Shown: positions 25,461 through 35,804, counted from the stretch's first letter. The stretch is DNA of 64,000 nucleotides from Bacteroidota bacterium (GCA_013390605.1 JACAUB010000001.1:3069809-3133808); one strand, 5' to 3'. Notes: a model not told the origin generated them from the sequence alone. Translations and numbers: made by a program.

Positions 25461-27884
25461 ATGAAAAAACTAATTGCGCTTTCTTCCGCTTTATTGCTCC
25501 CAGTTATGCTGTTTGCAAGCGAAGCAGACTTAAAAATCCCAACATTTACAAGCAGTCAACACAATCTGCTTATGTGGGGTTTTGTAATTTGTGTCCTTGG
25601 GTTAGTATTCGGACTGTACCAGTTCCTGAAAGTAAAAAACCTTAAGGCTCATTCGTCTATGCTGGATGTTTCGAAAGTAATTTTCGAAACCTGCAAGACC
25701 TACCTTATCCAACAAGGTAAATTCCTTGTTATTCTATTCATTTTTATTGCCGTATGTGTAGCCTTTTATTTTGGATATCTCCAAGGTCAAGGGGTTGCTG
25801 GTGTTGCTCTAATTTTATCTTGGACCGTCATTGGTATCCTTGGTTCATATGGTGTAGCATGGTTCGGTATTAGGATGAACACGCTCGCGAATAGCCGTAT
25901 GGCTTTTTCTTCGCTTGAGCGTAAGCCTTTAAAATTGTTGCAGATTCCTTTAAATGCAGGAATGAGTATTGGTGTTGTTCTCGTTTGCGTAGAGCTTATC
26001 ATGATGCTTATCATTCTTACATTTATGCCGGGAGACAAAGCTGGTGCCTGTTTTATTGGTTTTGCTATTGGTGAATCTCTGGGTGCTTCGGCATTACGTA
26101 TTGCTGGTGGTATCTTTACTAAAATTGCCGACATAGGATCAGATCTTATGAAGGTTGTTTTTAAAATTGGTGAAGATGATCCTCGTAACCCTGGTGTAAT
26201 TGCAGACTGTTGTGGCGACAATGCTGGTGACAGTGTAGGTCCTACTGCTGATGGTTTTGAAACATATGGTGTAACAGGTGTTGCTCTTATTTCATTTATC
26301 GTTTTAGCTGTTGGTCTTAGCTTCCCTGAAGCCCAAAGAATATCTCTAGAAGCTACTTTCCTTGTTTGGATCTTTGTAATGCGTATTTTAATGATTATTA
26401 CTTCAGTATTATCATTCTGGGTTAATAACTTTATCAGTACGGCTCTTTATAGTAAAGCAGATGATCTTGATTTTGAAGCTCCTCTTACTCATTTAGTATG
26501 GATTACTTCAATCATGTCGATCATCGTAACTTACATCGCTAGTTATTTCATGATTGGACCAGGAACTGAAGTTGGTTTAATGTCGGCTAATCTTTGGATC
26601 GTTCTCTCATCTATTATTAGTTGTGGAACACTCGGTGCTGCTTTAATTCCTGAATTCACAAAACTATTTACTAGTCCTAAATCAACACACGTTCAAGAAG
26701 TTGTAACTGCTTCAAGAGAAGGTGGTGCCTCATTAACAATCCTTTCCGGATTAGTTGCAGGTAATTTTAGTGCTTTCTGGCAAGGCATGGTATTCTTCGG
26801 TTTAATGTTCTTGGCTTATGTTGCCAGTACTTTTGGATTAGCTCAGTTTATGATCTATCCATCCATCTTTGCTTTTGGTTTGGTTGCTTTTGGATTCTTA
26901 GGAATGGGCCCTGTTACCATTGCAGTTGATAGTTATGGTCCAGTAACAGACAATGCTCAATCAGTATACGAACTTTCATTAATAGAAGATGTTCCAAACG
27001 TGTCTAGCGAAATTGAAAAAGATTTCGGCTTCAAACCTGATTTCGATAAGGCAAAACATTATCTTGAAATGAATGACGGTGCTGGAAACACCTTTAAAGC
27101 AACTGCTAAACCTGTACTTATAGGAACAGCCGTAGTTGGTGCCACTACCATGATCTTTTCTTTGATACTTGTTATTAAAAACAAACTTGGTGTTGAACCT
27201 GAATCAATTTTAAATCTTTTGAACCCATATACCATTCTTGGTTTTATTTGTGGTGGTTCAGTTATTTATTGGTTTACGGGAGCTTCTATTCAGGCTGTAT
27301 CTACCGGTGCTTACCGTGCTGTAGAATATATCAAGAAAAATATTAATCTTGATCCTAATGCTGAGAAAAAAGCTTCAACCGAAAAGTCAAAAGAGGTAGT
27401 TAAAATTTGTACGCAGTATGCTCAAAAGGGTATGTTTAATATCTTTATCGCTATCTTCTCTTTTGCACTTGCTTTTGCATTTTTTAGTGCGCCAAAAGGA
27501 CTTGACAATGCTCCTGTATCATTCTTTGTAAGTTATCTTATTTCAATTGCAGTATTTGGTCTCTTCCAGGCAATCTTCATGGCTAACGCCGGTGGTGCAT
27601 GGGATAACGCAAAGAAAGTAGTAGAAGTTGATCTCAAGGAAAAAGGAACTCCCCTGCATGACGCAACGGTAATTGGTGATACTGTAGGTGATCCATTTAA
27701 AGATACCTCATCCGTTGCATTAAATCCTATTATTAAGTTTACTACTTTGTTTGGTATGCTTGCTATGGAAATTGCAATATCTGATGGATTTAGAGAAGTT
27801 GCTCCAATAGTAGGAAGTATTTTCTTTGTAGTTGCACTTTATTTTGTTTATCGCTCGTTCTATAAAATGAGAATTCAGCAATAA
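25461..27884 (+). CDS. hppA: Membrane-bound ion-pumping inorganic pyrophosphatase
   Basis: An 807-residue integral membrane pyrophosphatase with about 16 helices. It couples PPi hydrolysis to Na+ and/or H+ export. The substrate site is visible as GEDDPRNPGVIADCCGDNAG (near 237-256) followed by SVGPTADGFETYG, a second acidic site as AVDSYGPVTDNAQ, and a third as GGAWDNAKKVVE with GDTVGDPFKDTSS near the C-terminus. The potassium-specificity loop reads AGNTFKATAKP: Lys (residue 546) at the position that is Ala in K+-dependent enzymes, which predicts K+ independence, although the residue three positions on is Ala rather than the Thr usual in that class. Ion specificity (Na+, H+ or both) cannot be settled here. 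Confidence 0.95.
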   Translation: MKKLIALSSALLLPVMLFASEADLKIPTFTSSQHNLLMWGFVICVLGLVFGLYQFLKVKNLKAHSSMLDVSKVIFETCKTYLIQQGKFLVILFIFIAVCVAFYFGYLQGQGVAGVALILSWTVIGILGSYGVAWFGIRMNTLANSRMAFSSLERKPLKLLQIPLNAGMSIGVVLVCVELIMMLIILTFMPGDKAGACFIGFAIGESLGASALRIAGGIFTKIADIGSDLMKVVFKIGEDDPRNPGVIADCCGDNAGDSVGPTADGFETYGVTGVALISFIVLAVGLSFPEAQRISLEATFLVWIFVMRILMIITSVLSFWVNNFISTALYSKADDLDFEAPLTHLVWITSIMSIIVTYIASYFMIGPGTEVGLMSANLWIVLSSIISCGTLGAALIPEFTKLFTSPKSTHVQEVVTASREGGASLTILSGLVAGNFSAFWQGMVFFGLMFLAYVASTFGLAQFMIYPSIFAFGLVAFGFLGMGPVTIAVDSYGPVTDNAQSVYELSLIEDVPNVSSEIEKDFGFKPDFDKAKHYLEMNDGAGNTFKATAKPVLIGTAVVGATTMIFSLILVIKNKLGVEPESILNLLNPYTILGFICGGSVIYWFTGASIQAVSTGAYRAVEYIKKNINLDPNAEKKASTEKSKEVVKICTQYAQKGMFNIFIAIFSFALAFAFFSAPKGLDNAPVSFFVSYLISIAVFGLFQAIFMANAGGAWDNAKKVVEVDLKEKGTPLHDATVIGDTVGDPFKDTSSVALNPIIKFTTLFGMLAMEIAISDGFREVAPIVGSIFFVVALYFVYRSFYKMRIQQ

Positions 27885-27901
27885 CGAATAACTTTTCATA
27901 A

Positions 27902-27939
27902 ATAAAAAAGACCGTCTTCAAAAAAGACGGTCTTTTTTA
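27902..27939. terminator. Bidirectional terminator between hppA and the AraC regulator
   Basis: AAAAGACCGTCTT / AAGACGGTCTTTT forms a 13-bp perfect stem with T runs on both strands, serving convergent hppA (+) and the araC-type gene (-). Confidence 0.92.
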
Positions 27940-27959
27940 TTTAAAAACACCTTCCCCAC

Positions 27960-28844
27960 TTAAATAAAAATTCGCTGCTCTGCAGATTGATGATAACTAT
28001 CTCTATATTCTTTCGGAGTTAATCCTTTCTTCCTTTTAAAAAGTTTATTAAAGTTAGCCATACTATTAAATCCGCTCTGATAGGCTATCTCTGAAATCAT
28101 CTGTGAAGTTTCAATCAACATCTTTGTAGCATGACTAATACGAATTTCATTTAAACTATCTACAAAATTAGAACCAGTCTTGCTCTTAAAGAATCTGCTA
28201 AACGGAGCTTCTGTCATATTGGCAACCTTTGAAACCGCAGTTAACGTAATATGCTTATCAAAATTTTTATTCATGTAATCTAACGCTTTTTCTATCCTTC
28301 GACTTGTGTAAGAATGAGATTCTAAATGATTTGTTTTATCTGAAAGGATTCGCATATTTCTAGAAATTGACAAATCATGTAAAATAGAAAAAAGTTCTAA
28401 AACGCCATCAAATCCTTTCTTCTCACTTAAACTTATGATTCTGGGTCTTATCTGTTTGGTCGTTTCTTTTGAAAAAAGAATTCCCCGATATGATAATTCA
28501 AATAAATTTTTAATGAAGTGAAGTTGTGTTCGATTAAGTAGCTTATCATCAATCAGATCTTTATGAAATTGGAGTGTGATTTCCTGTCCATCTTTGGTTG
28601 TACAATTGTTCCGAAACCAAGCATGCTCCAGATTGGGACCGACCATAACCAATTCTTCATCATCAATATCTTCCATATGGCTCCCAATAATTCGCTTTGC
28701 GCCTTTTGTGTTCCTGAGATAATTTAACTCGAATGCATCATGATAATGCAATGGAAAATCAAAATCAGTTTTAATTCTTGACAAAATTGTATAGCAATCA
28801 TTAAGGGTAATTGGAATTATCTCTTTCAAAATTTCCTCTTTCAT
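27960..28844 (-). CDS. AraC-family transcriptional regulator
   Basis: A 294-residue regulator. The N-terminal half is a cupin-like sensor domain (FDFPLHYHDAFELNYLRN, near residues 27-45); the C-terminal about 100 residues carry two helix-turn-helix units (ITLTAVSKVANMTEAPFSRF and ISEIAYQSGFNSMANFNKLF) ending in KRKKGLTPKEYRDS. It is divergently placed 393 bases from the beta-mannoside genes, so control of those genes is likely but inferred. Confidence 0.93.
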   Translation of the reverse strand: MKEEILKEIIPITLNDCYTILSRIKTDFDFPLHYHDAFELNYLRNTKGAKRIIGSHMEDIDDEELVMVGPNLEHAWFRNNCTTKDGQEITLQFHKDLIDDKLLNRTQLHFIKNLFELSYRGILFSKETTKQIRPRIISLSEKKGFDGVLELFSILHDLSISRNMRILSDKTNHLESHSYTSRRIEKALDYMNKNFDKHITLTAVSKVANMTEAPFSRFFKSKTGSNFVDSLNEIRISHATKMLIETSQMISEIAYQSGFNSMANFNKLFKRKKGLTPKEYRDSYHQSAEQRIFI

Positions 28845-29237
28845 AGCCTAAATAATAAAACAAAGATTTGAACAAATTTAAACCCTTCTAAAGGCAAATA
28901 TATAACAATAAGTCAAAATTGAATCACTAAGTCTAAAAATATATTAAATTCTTTTTACATATTTTTCAACAACTTAACGTAAACATATTATAAAATCAAT
29001 AAATAAAAGTCAAAAATATATTTGTATTTGTCATTTTTGGACTACTCATCGCAGGAAAAAAGAATTTACTTTTGATGACTCTTTATTAAGTTACGCTTGA
29101 CCAAAAGCACCTACAATTTATCTTTCGTTGAAACAGTATTCATCATTAATCACGATCAAAAAAAATCGTATTACTTATTTTTTCACCTTGAAATTTTCAA
29201 GAAATAGTTAAGACAGATCAACCTAATAAGAAGAACC
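28845..29237. other. Divergent regulatory region between the AraC gene and the mannoside operon
   Basis: A 393-base AT-rich region. TATATTTG boxes occur on the minus strand (28895-28902, plausible -7 for the regulator) and on the plus strand (29017-29024, about 210 bases before the GH130 gene), neither with a convincing -33 partner. No clear operator repeat was found by eye. Confidence 0.5.
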
Positions 29238-30422
29238 ATGACAGAAAAAACATTTAAAGACAGATTAAATCATCTTTCAAAAGAGCATAACCAACTTATT
29301 ACACGTATAAATGAGAAAGTTGAATCTGATAATGGAATATACTGTCGTTATAAGTTCCCAATATTAACAGCCCAACACGCCCCTGTTTTTTGGAGATACG
29401 ATTTAAATGAAAAAACTAATCCTTACTTACAAGAACGTTTTGGAATAAATGCAGTCTTTAATGCGGGTGCCATAAAATTTAACGATAAATACATTGTTAT
29501 AGCACGCGTTGAAGGATCTGATCGCAAATCTTTTTTTGCCTGTGCTGAGAGTGATAATGGAATTGATAATTTCAGATTTTGGGATTATCCAATCATTCTC
29601 CCTGAGACGGATGAGCCAGATACTAATGTATATGATATTCGATTAATCCAGCATGAAGACGGTTGGATTTATGGTCTATTCTGTACTGAACGCCGCGATC
29701 CATCTGCTTCAATAGGGGATCAAACCTCAGCCATTGCACAATGTGGAATAATACGAACAAAAGACTTAAAAAATTGGGAACGCTTACCCGATCTTCAAAC
29801 GCAATCACCACAACAACGAAATGTAGTACTGCATCCGGAATTTTATAAAGGTAAATATGCGTTCTATACCCGCCCACAAGATGGATTTATTGAAGCCGGC
29901 AATAGTGGTGGTATTGGATTTGGTCTTTGCAATTCAATGTCAAACCCTATAATAGAAAACGAAGTTATTATACAGAATAAAAAATACCACACTATTTATG
30001 AGGCAAAAAATGGGTTAGGGCCTGCCCCCATTAAAACAAAAGAAGGATGGTTGCATCTTGCCCACGGGGTTAGAAATACGGCCGCAGGACTACGGTATGT
30101 TTTATATATATTCATGACCGATCTAAAAGATCTGACTAAAATAATTTATCAACCTGGTGGATATTTCATTGCCCCACAATGTAACGAAAGAATTGGTGAT
30201 GTCAGCAATGTGGTTTTTAGCAATGGGTGGATTCATGATGAGAATGGCAATATATTCATCTATTATGCATCATCAGATACCCGGCTTCATGTTGCAACCA
30301 CCTCTGTTAACAAACTCATCGATTATGTAAAAAACACAGCACCTGATGGGTATCGATCAGCCACATCTGTGCAAACTTTAACACAACTCATTACAAACAA
30401 TCTAGCGAACAATAATAATTAA
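29238..30422 (+). CDS. GH130 4-O-beta-D-mannosyl-D-glucose phosphorylase
   Basis: A 394-residue cytoplasmic enzyme (no signal peptide) of the GH130 subfamily-1 type. Diagnostic stretches include [40 protein letters not shown], the catalytic-region [15 protein letters not shown] (with the proton-donor Asp of the family), [19 protein letters not shown] and [16 protein letters not shown]. It phosphorolyses mannosyl-glucose to mannose 1-phosphate and glucose. Paired with the cellobiose 2-epimerase, as in the known Bacteroides fragilis beta-mannan pathway, where the epimerase converts mannobiose to mannosyl-glucose. Confidence 0.93.
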   Translation: MTEKTFKDRLNHLSKEHNQLITRINEKVESDNGIYCRYKFPILTAQHAPVFWRYDLNEKTNPYLQERFGINAVFNAGAIKFNDKYIVIARVEGSDRKSFFACAESDNGIDNFRFWDYPIILPETDEPDTNVYDIRLIQHEDGWIYGLFCTERRDPSASIGDQTSAIAQCGIIRTKDLKNWERLPDLQTQSPQQRNVVLHPEFYKGKYAFYTRPQDGFIEAGNSGGIGFGLCNSMSNPIIENEVIIQNKKYHTIYEAKNGLGPAPIKTKEGWLHLAHGVRNTAAGLRYVLYIFMTDLKDLTKIIYQPGGYFIAPQCNERIGDVSNVVFSNGWIHDENGNIFIYYASSDTRLHVATTSVNKLIDYVKNTAPDGYRSATSVQTLTQLITNNLANNNN

Positions 30423-30447
30423 ATAGAAGCAAAGATTCAGGATCGGC

Positions 30448-31644
30448 ATGAATAAAAAAATATTATCATATCAGGATGAATTAAAACAGGAATTAGATTC
30501 AATTCTTACCTATTGGATAAATCGTACAATCGACAATACAAATGGTGGGTTCGTTGGTCGGATAGATGAAAACGAAGATATTGATCATAATTCATCTAAA
30601 GGTCTTGTTTTAAATAGCCGATTACTCTGGACTTTTTCAGCAGCTTACAACCAAACAAAAAATGAAATCTACCTTCATTTAGCATACAGAGCATATTCAT
30701 TCATCACAATCCATTTTAAGGATGTTGAATTTGGTGGAGTTTATTGGACAGTAGATGCGGATGGAAAGCCATTAGACAAAAGGAAACAAATTTATGGGTT
30801 AGCTTTTTGTCAATATGGATTAACAGAGTTCTATAAAGCCACTAAAAATGATAAGGCCAAAGAATTTGCTATTGATTTATTTAATATTATTGAAAAATAC
30901 AGCTTTGATAATATAAATCTAGGCTATTTTGAAGCATTCACTCAAGACTGGAAAGAGATTGACGATCTCAGATTAAGCAAGAAAGATGACAATGAGAAAA
31001 AAACAATGAATACGCATCTTCATGTTATCGAATCCTATGCCAATCTATATAAAATATGGCCCAACCCTAAGGTGAAAATTCAGATCCAGAATCTGTTAAA
31101 GGTTTTTCATAATTACATCATTAATCTTGAAACGAATCACCTTAATCTGTTTTTTGATGAGAACTGGACTATTAAATCAGATTTAGTTTCTTATGGTCAT
31201 GATATTGAAGCTGCATGGCTTTTACTTGAGGCTGCAGAGGTTATTTCAGATCATCGTTGGATAGAAATATTCAAACAAATTTCAATAAATATAACAGAAG
31301 CAGCATTAACGGGTTTGGATAAAAATGGAGGCTTATGGTACGAATATTTACCGGCGAAGGATCTATTAGTTACCGAAAAACATTGGTGGCCACAAGCTGA
31401 AGCAATGGTTGGTTTATTTAACGCATATCAAATCACACACAACAATAAATATTTAACGCTTTCACTCCAAACCTGGAGTTTCGTAAAAAAGCATATAAAA
31501 GATAACAAATTCGGCGAATGGATTTGGGGAGTAGAGGCAGATAATTCACCAATGAAGAATCAGGACAAGGTCGGTTTTTGGAAATGTCCTTATCACAATA
31601 GCAGAGCTTGTATAGAAATCGTGAACAGAATAGAGAAACTATAG
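30448..31644 (+). CDS. Cellobiose 2-epimerase (AGE family)
   Basis: A 398-residue (alpha/alpha)6-barrel epimerase without a signal peptide. The conserved histidines of the family are visible in NTHLHVIESYANLY, VSYGHDIEAAWLL, EKHWWPQAEAMVGL and FWKCPYHNSRACIEI, matching cellobiose 2-epimerases rather than N-acylglucosamine epimerases. It interconverts the reducing-end glucose and mannose of beta-1,4 disaccharides. It starts 25 bases after the GH130 gene, so the two form one operon. Confidence 0.93.
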   Translation: MNKKILSYQDELKQELDSILTYWINRTIDNTNGGFVGRIDENEDIDHNSSKGLVLNSRLLWTFSAAYNQTKNEIYLHLAYRAYSFITIHFKDVEFGGVYWTVDADGKPLDKRKQIYGLAFCQYGLTEFYKATKNDKAKEFAIDLFNIIEKYSFDNINLGYFEAFTQDWKEIDDLRLSKKDDNEKKTMNTHLHVIESYANLYKIWPNPKVKIQIQNLLKVFHNYIINLETNHLNLFFDENWTIKSDLVSYGHDIEAAWLLLEAAEVISDHRWIEIFKQISINITEAALTGLDKNGGLWYEYLPAKDLLVTEKHWWPQAEAMVGLFNAYQITHNNKYLTLSLQTWSFVKKHIKDNKFGEWIWGVEADNSPMKNQDKVGFWKCPYHNSRACIEIVNRIEKL

Positions 31645-31671
31645 AATAGAGAAAAATATGCTCTTCAATAG

Positions 31672-31869
31672 TTATTCAAATTTTATCACTTCTGAAGGGC
31701 AACTTTCAACAGCATCACGAATTGCTGCTTCATAAGCATCAAAATTCGCTACTTGCTTTACAATCATTCTATCAGGAACTTCAAATACTTCAGGACAAGT
31801 TATCTCGCAAACGCCACACGAAATACAATCATTTTCGCTTTCATCAAGCCATACTTTCTTAATTGCCAT
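31672..31869 (-). CDS. Ferredoxin with one [4Fe-4S] cluster
   Basis: A 65-residue ferredoxin. The ligand motif is CISCGVCEITCPEVF (CxxCxxC) plus a C-terminal ESCPSEVI cysteine. It resembles single-cluster ferredoxins in which the fourth Cys of the N-terminal motif is not a ligand; the partner Cys that makes a disulfide in the Thermotoga protein is not seen. Redox partner unknown. Lies 33 bases downstream of cytidine deaminase. Confidence 0.93.
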   Translation of the reverse strand: MAIKKVWLDESENDCISCGVCEITCPEVFEVPDRMIVKQVANFDAYEAAIRDAVESCPSEVIKFE

Positions 31870-31902
31870 AATAATACGTATTTATATTCAACAAAGAATA
31901 AA

Positions 31903-32358
31903 TTAAACTTCTTTCAAATGAAAAGCAAACGGCAATAGTTCTTCTATTGTTGTAACCCGAATCTTCGATAAGTTAAGATTACTACAATAAACCTTAATAT
32001 CCTTTCCAACAATTTGTGATGCTTCATAAATCACCTGACGACATCTTCCACACGGTGTAACAGGCTCTTGTTTAGGATCTTCATTAAATCCACCCACAAT
32101 CGCAATGATTTCAATGTTATTATCACCATTAGAATTAGCATTCATAATGGCTGCAGGTTCTGCACAAATTGATAAACCATATGAGGCATTCTCCAGATTA
32201 GTACCAGTATAGATTTTGCCGGATGTAGTCTTTACAGCGGCCCCTACAAAGAAGTTAGAATACCTATTATACGCATTTACAGAAACCTTTTTAGCTTCAA
32301 TTAAAAGTTCAAGAATATCCTTAGGCAAATCATCACGACTCGTTATTATAGTAGACAT
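31903..32358 (-). CDS. cdd: Cytidine deaminase
   Basis: A 151-residue homotetrameric-type cytidine deaminase. The zinc site is visible as GLSICAEPAAIMNA (Cys and the catalytic Glu) and PVTPCGRCRQVIYE (two further Cys); FFVGAAVKTTSGKIYTGTNL is the usual substrate-binding N-terminal region. It converts cytidine and deoxycytidine to uridine forms. Probably co-transcribed with the ferredoxin. Confidence 0.96.
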   Translation of the reverse strand: MSTIITSRDDLPKDILELLIEAKKVSVNAYNRYSNFFVGAAVKTTSGKIYTGTNLENASYGLSICAEPAAIMNANSNGDNNIEIIAIVGGFNEDPKQEPVTPCGRCRQVIYEASQIVGKDIKVYCSNLNLSKIRVTTIEELLPFAFHLKEV

Positions 32359-32489
32359 AATTTATTTTTTAGTCAATAAAATTAAATTCTCAACGAAACA
32401 AATATAATTCTTTATACTCAATTTTCTAAAAATCCAACTCAATTTTAAGAAACTGAGTTGAAATAAAATAATCGCATTTTTTTCATTTT

Positions 32490-35400
32490 TTAAATATCAC
32501 TTAGCTTCCCTGAATGTTTTGGCAAAAGAATTACAAACGTTGTTCCTTCACCCAATGTACTATAAACATCAATTGTGCCACCATCAATTTGAACAAAATC
32601 ACGAACAATCATCAACCCAAGTCCCGTTCCCTGCTCTTTTTTTGTACCTAATTGAGATTTCCCTTCATTTGATTTAAATAATCGTTCTTTTACATCATTC
32701 GCCATTCCAACGCCATGATCAATTACTTTAATTTCAACCTGATCGTTCTCCTTTTCTTTACAAATAACTTCAATCCGTCCACCTTCCTGACTGAACTTAA
32801 CTGCATTAGATAACAAATTCCTAATTATAGCTTGAAGTTGATTATTATCAGCAATCATTTCGATATCAGGTATATCTAACTCCAACTGAATATGTTTTTC
32901 TTCAATATTTCCTTTTACAACATTAGCAGCCTGATGGATAGTATCAGCAAGATGTATTTTCTCTGGAGAAAACAACAATGTTCCCTGCTGAGACATTGAC
33001 CAGTGAAGAAGATTTGAAAGCAAGTTATATAGGTTATTAGACGACTTCTCAATGGTAGATATCATTTCTAATCGCTCGGAATCACTAAGCTCAGAATAGT
33101 CCTCCTTCAAATAATTTGAAATTCCAATTATTCCATTAAATGGTCCTCGTAGATCATGAGCAATAATTGAGAATAAACGGTCTTTAGTAGCATTTGATTC
33201 CGTTAATTGATTATTAACAGTTTCTAATTCTTTAGATTGTTCAGATATTTCTATGGTTCGCATTATAACTCTTTTCTCAAGCTCCTCATTTGTCTTTTTC
33301 AGTTTATTCATTCTATAACGCCATATAAATGAAATCAACAAAACTAAAGATAATAGAGCTAATATTCTAAACCATGTTTCTTTCCACCAGGGAGGTAAAA
33401 TAATAATAGTCAAAGTAGTTTCTTTATTACTCCATAAACCATCATTATTTGAGGCCAGAACATGAAAAACATAAGTTCCCGGATCGAGGTTTGTATAAGT
33501 AACTTTTCGTTCTACACCCAAATATCTCCAGTTCTCTTCAAACCCCTCTAATTTACATTTATATTCATTATTCTTAGGCTGGGTAAAATTCATTGCTGCA
33601 AATTCTATAGAAAAGAGAGACTGTTCATGATTTAAGATAATCTCTTCACATTCTGAGATACTCTTTTTCAATGGCGATCCTTTTATTCCTGGAACCATTT
33701 CTTTGTTAAATATAGAGAATCCGGTAAAGACAACACTGGGTTTACGCTCATTAAAAACAATATCACTTGGTCTAAAGTAGTTTACTCCATTAACACCTCC
33801 AAAAAAAAGATTTCCATCTTTGCTTTTAAATGAGGCCCAAAGATTAAATTGATTTGCCTGCAAACCATCCTCTACATCAAAAGTTTTTACCTTAAGAGAG
33901 GATGTATTACCTATTGTGGAAATAGAAAGTTTAGAAAGACCATGATTAGAACTAAACCAGAGAAATCCGTTATCATCTTCCTGTATTTCAAATACGTCAT
34001 CATTTATTACATCACCACTTAATGTCTCTGGATTTAGCTGATTTTTTTTCGTATCAAATAAACGAATGCCACCACCACGAGTTCCCATCCAGAACCGATT
34101 TTTAGAATCTTCAAAAAAACTTAAAACACTAAACTCATCTTTTTCCTTATTTGAAACACCCCGTTGAAAAAAATAGCTCATTTTCCCGGACAGATAATCA
34201 TATTTGTTAACACCACTAGGCTCTTTAGCCATCCAAATATCGCCCTTTTTATCTTCATATAGTTTCCGAATAGACACTCCAGAGTTCTTATACAAGTCCC
34301 CTTCTCCCTTTTGGAAATGAATAACTCGAGTCAAAAGAGCATTAATTCTATTGACACCCTCTTGATATGTTCCTACCCAAATATTACCTCGTTTATCTGT
34401 AAGAAGACAAAAAACACTATTTGACGATAGATCTAATGGGCCATTACCATTTTTTAAATGAATTTGTTTCCGTAATTTAAAATCAAAAACATCAATTCCA
34501 CCCTTCCACATTCCCACAAACAGGCGACCTTTTAAATCAAAGGTCATAGCCAATACTTTATTGTTCGTTAACTTTCCAAATGTCATATATTTCGAAAAAG
34601 GAGTAACTGTTTTTTTATCTTTAGAAAAAACATCAATACCTCCACCATCTGTTCCTATAAACACTTCGCCCTTTTCATTTTCAACTATACTGGTTGTATT
34701 ATTATGACTCATAGACTTTGAAGACCCTGGTTGCAAATACAGATGATTAAACTGCTTAATTTGTTTATCATAATAATCAACACCTCCAAAGCGACTTCCA
34801 ATCCAAATCCGACCTTCATTATCCTCATAAAATGATGTTGTAATATCACTTAAAATAGAATAAGGATCATAAAATTTGTGTCGTATATTTAAGCATGTAT
34901 AATCGTGATTCAGAATTTGCTGAGCAGTGATGACATTTAAACCATTATTTGTGCCGATCCAAATATTATGGTTAGCATCAGTTCTAATAAAGTTCAAATC
35001 ACCATTACTAAGATTGCAATTTTTTGTGTTTAACCACCGAATAACATGATTCTCATTATTCAAAATGAATATGCCCTGACCTGTTGTAGCAATCCAATAA
35101 TTTTCATTTCTATCTTCATAAAAATCATAAGCTCCTGTTTGCAAAACCTTACCAATATCAGTTTTAAATATTATTTTAACTATATTCTTTTTTGCGAAGT
35201 CAACTTTAAAGCATCCTGTATTTCCCACCACCCATATATTGCGATGAGAGTCCATTTTAATAGCATGAATGTCAATCCCTTTTATAAGTTGATTGCCTTG
35301 AAAATTGGTTAATCTATTTTCAATTTTATGAGTTGAGAAATTGTATTTTACAATGCCAAAGATCGATGCAATCCATACTGTAGAATCAGTTTCGAAGATG

Positions 35401-35804
35401 AAATCGCTAATATATTGATCGTTTAAGAAACTTGCTTCACCATAAAATTTAAAGCGAATAAAACGATCATTTAATCGATCATAAAGATGAAACCCATTTC
35501 TAGTAATAACCCACAATCTCTTTTGAGCATCTTCGCGAACATTAAATATCATGTTATTAGCCAACGAAAAAGAATCTTTTGGATAATGACGATAAGTAAA
35601 AAAGGAATATCCATCGTATTTGCAAAGACCATCTTCAGTTCCTAACCATAAGAAACCTTTATAATCACGCGTAATAGAAAGCACATTTCCTTGCGATAGC
35701 CCCATATCAGATGTGAGATGTTCAAAGTGGTATTCCTGTGCATATACTGGATACACGAACAGAATAGCAAAAAAGCAGTTCCATTTTTTGAACATTTGTA
35801 TCAT
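32490..35804 (-). CDS. Large membrane sensor histidine kinase with beta-propeller sensor (Reg_prop/Y_Y_Y)
   Basis: A 1104-residue protein: signal peptide (FFAILFVYPVYAQ), about 14 two-component-regulator propeller repeats (residues about 30-680, such as FLWLGTEDGLCKYDG and NIWIGTNNGLNV), a Y_Y_Y domain (about 720-800), one transmembrane segment (WFRILALLSLVLLISFIW), a coiled coil, a HisKA domain with the phospho-accepting His near residue 883 (SIIAHDLRGPFNGIIG), and a HATPase_c domain (NLLSNAVKFSQ, DHGVGMA, GTGLGLMIV) at the C-terminus. It has no receiver or AraC domain, so it is not a one-piece hybrid (HTCS) regulator; no response regulator is encoded nearby. Its signal is unknown. Confidence 0.92.
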   Translation of the reverse strand: MIQMFKKWNCFFAILFVYPVYAQEYHFEHLTSDMGLSQGNVLSITRDYKGFLWLGTEDGLCKYDGYSFFTYRHYPKDSFSLANNMIFNVREDAQKRLWVITRNGFHLYDRLNDRFIRFKFYGEASFLNDQYISDFIFETDSTVWIASIFGIVKYNFSTHKIENRLTNFQGNQLIKGIDIHAIKMDSHRNIWVVGNTGCFKVDFAKKNIVKIIFKTDIGKVLQTGAYDFYEDRNENYWIATTGQGIFILNNENHVIRWLNTKNCNLSNGDLNFIRTDANHNIWIGTNNGLNVITAQQILNHDYTCLNIRHKFYDPYSILSDITTSFYEDNEGRIWIGSRFGGVDYYDKQIKQFNHLYLQPGSSKSMSHNNTTSIVENEKGEVFIGTDGGGIDVFSKDKKTVTPFSKYMTFGKLTNNKVLAMTFDLKGRLFVGMWKGGIDVFDFKLRKQIHLKNGNGPLDLSSNSVFCLLTDKRGNIWVGTYQEGVNRINALLTRVIHFQKGEGDLYKNSGVSIRKLYEDKKGDIWMAKEPSGVNKYDYLSGKMSYFFQRGVSNKEKDEFSVLSFFEDSKNRFWMGTRGGGIRLFDTKKNQLNPETLSGDVINDDVFEIQEDDNGFLWFSSNHGLSKLSISTIGNTSSLKVKTFDVEDGLQANQFNLWASFKSKDGNLFFGGVNGVNYFRPSDIVFNERKPSVVFTGFSIFNKEMVPGIKGSPLKKSISECEEIILNHEQSLFSIEFAAMNFTQPKNNEYKCKLEGFEENWRYLGVERKVTYTNLDPGTYVFHVLASNNDGLWSNKETTLTIIILPPWWKETWFRILALLSLVLLISFIWRYRMNKLKKTNEELEKRVIMRTIEISEQSKELETVNNQLTESNATKDRLFSIIAHDLRGPFNGIIGISNYLKEDYSELSDSERLEMISTIEKSSNNLYNLLSNLLHWSMSQQGTLLFSPEKIHLADTIHQAANVVKGNIEEKHIQLELDIPDIEMIADNNQLQAIIRNLLSNAVKFSQEGGRIEVICKEKENDQVEIKVIDHGVGMANDVKERLFKSNEGKSQLGTKKEQGTGLGLMIVRDFVQIDGGTIDVYSTLGEGTTFVILLPKHSGKLSDI

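Noticed and set aside
32490..35804. Hybrid two-component system (HTCS)
   Set aside because: No receiver and no AraC-type DNA-binding domain follow the HATPase domain.
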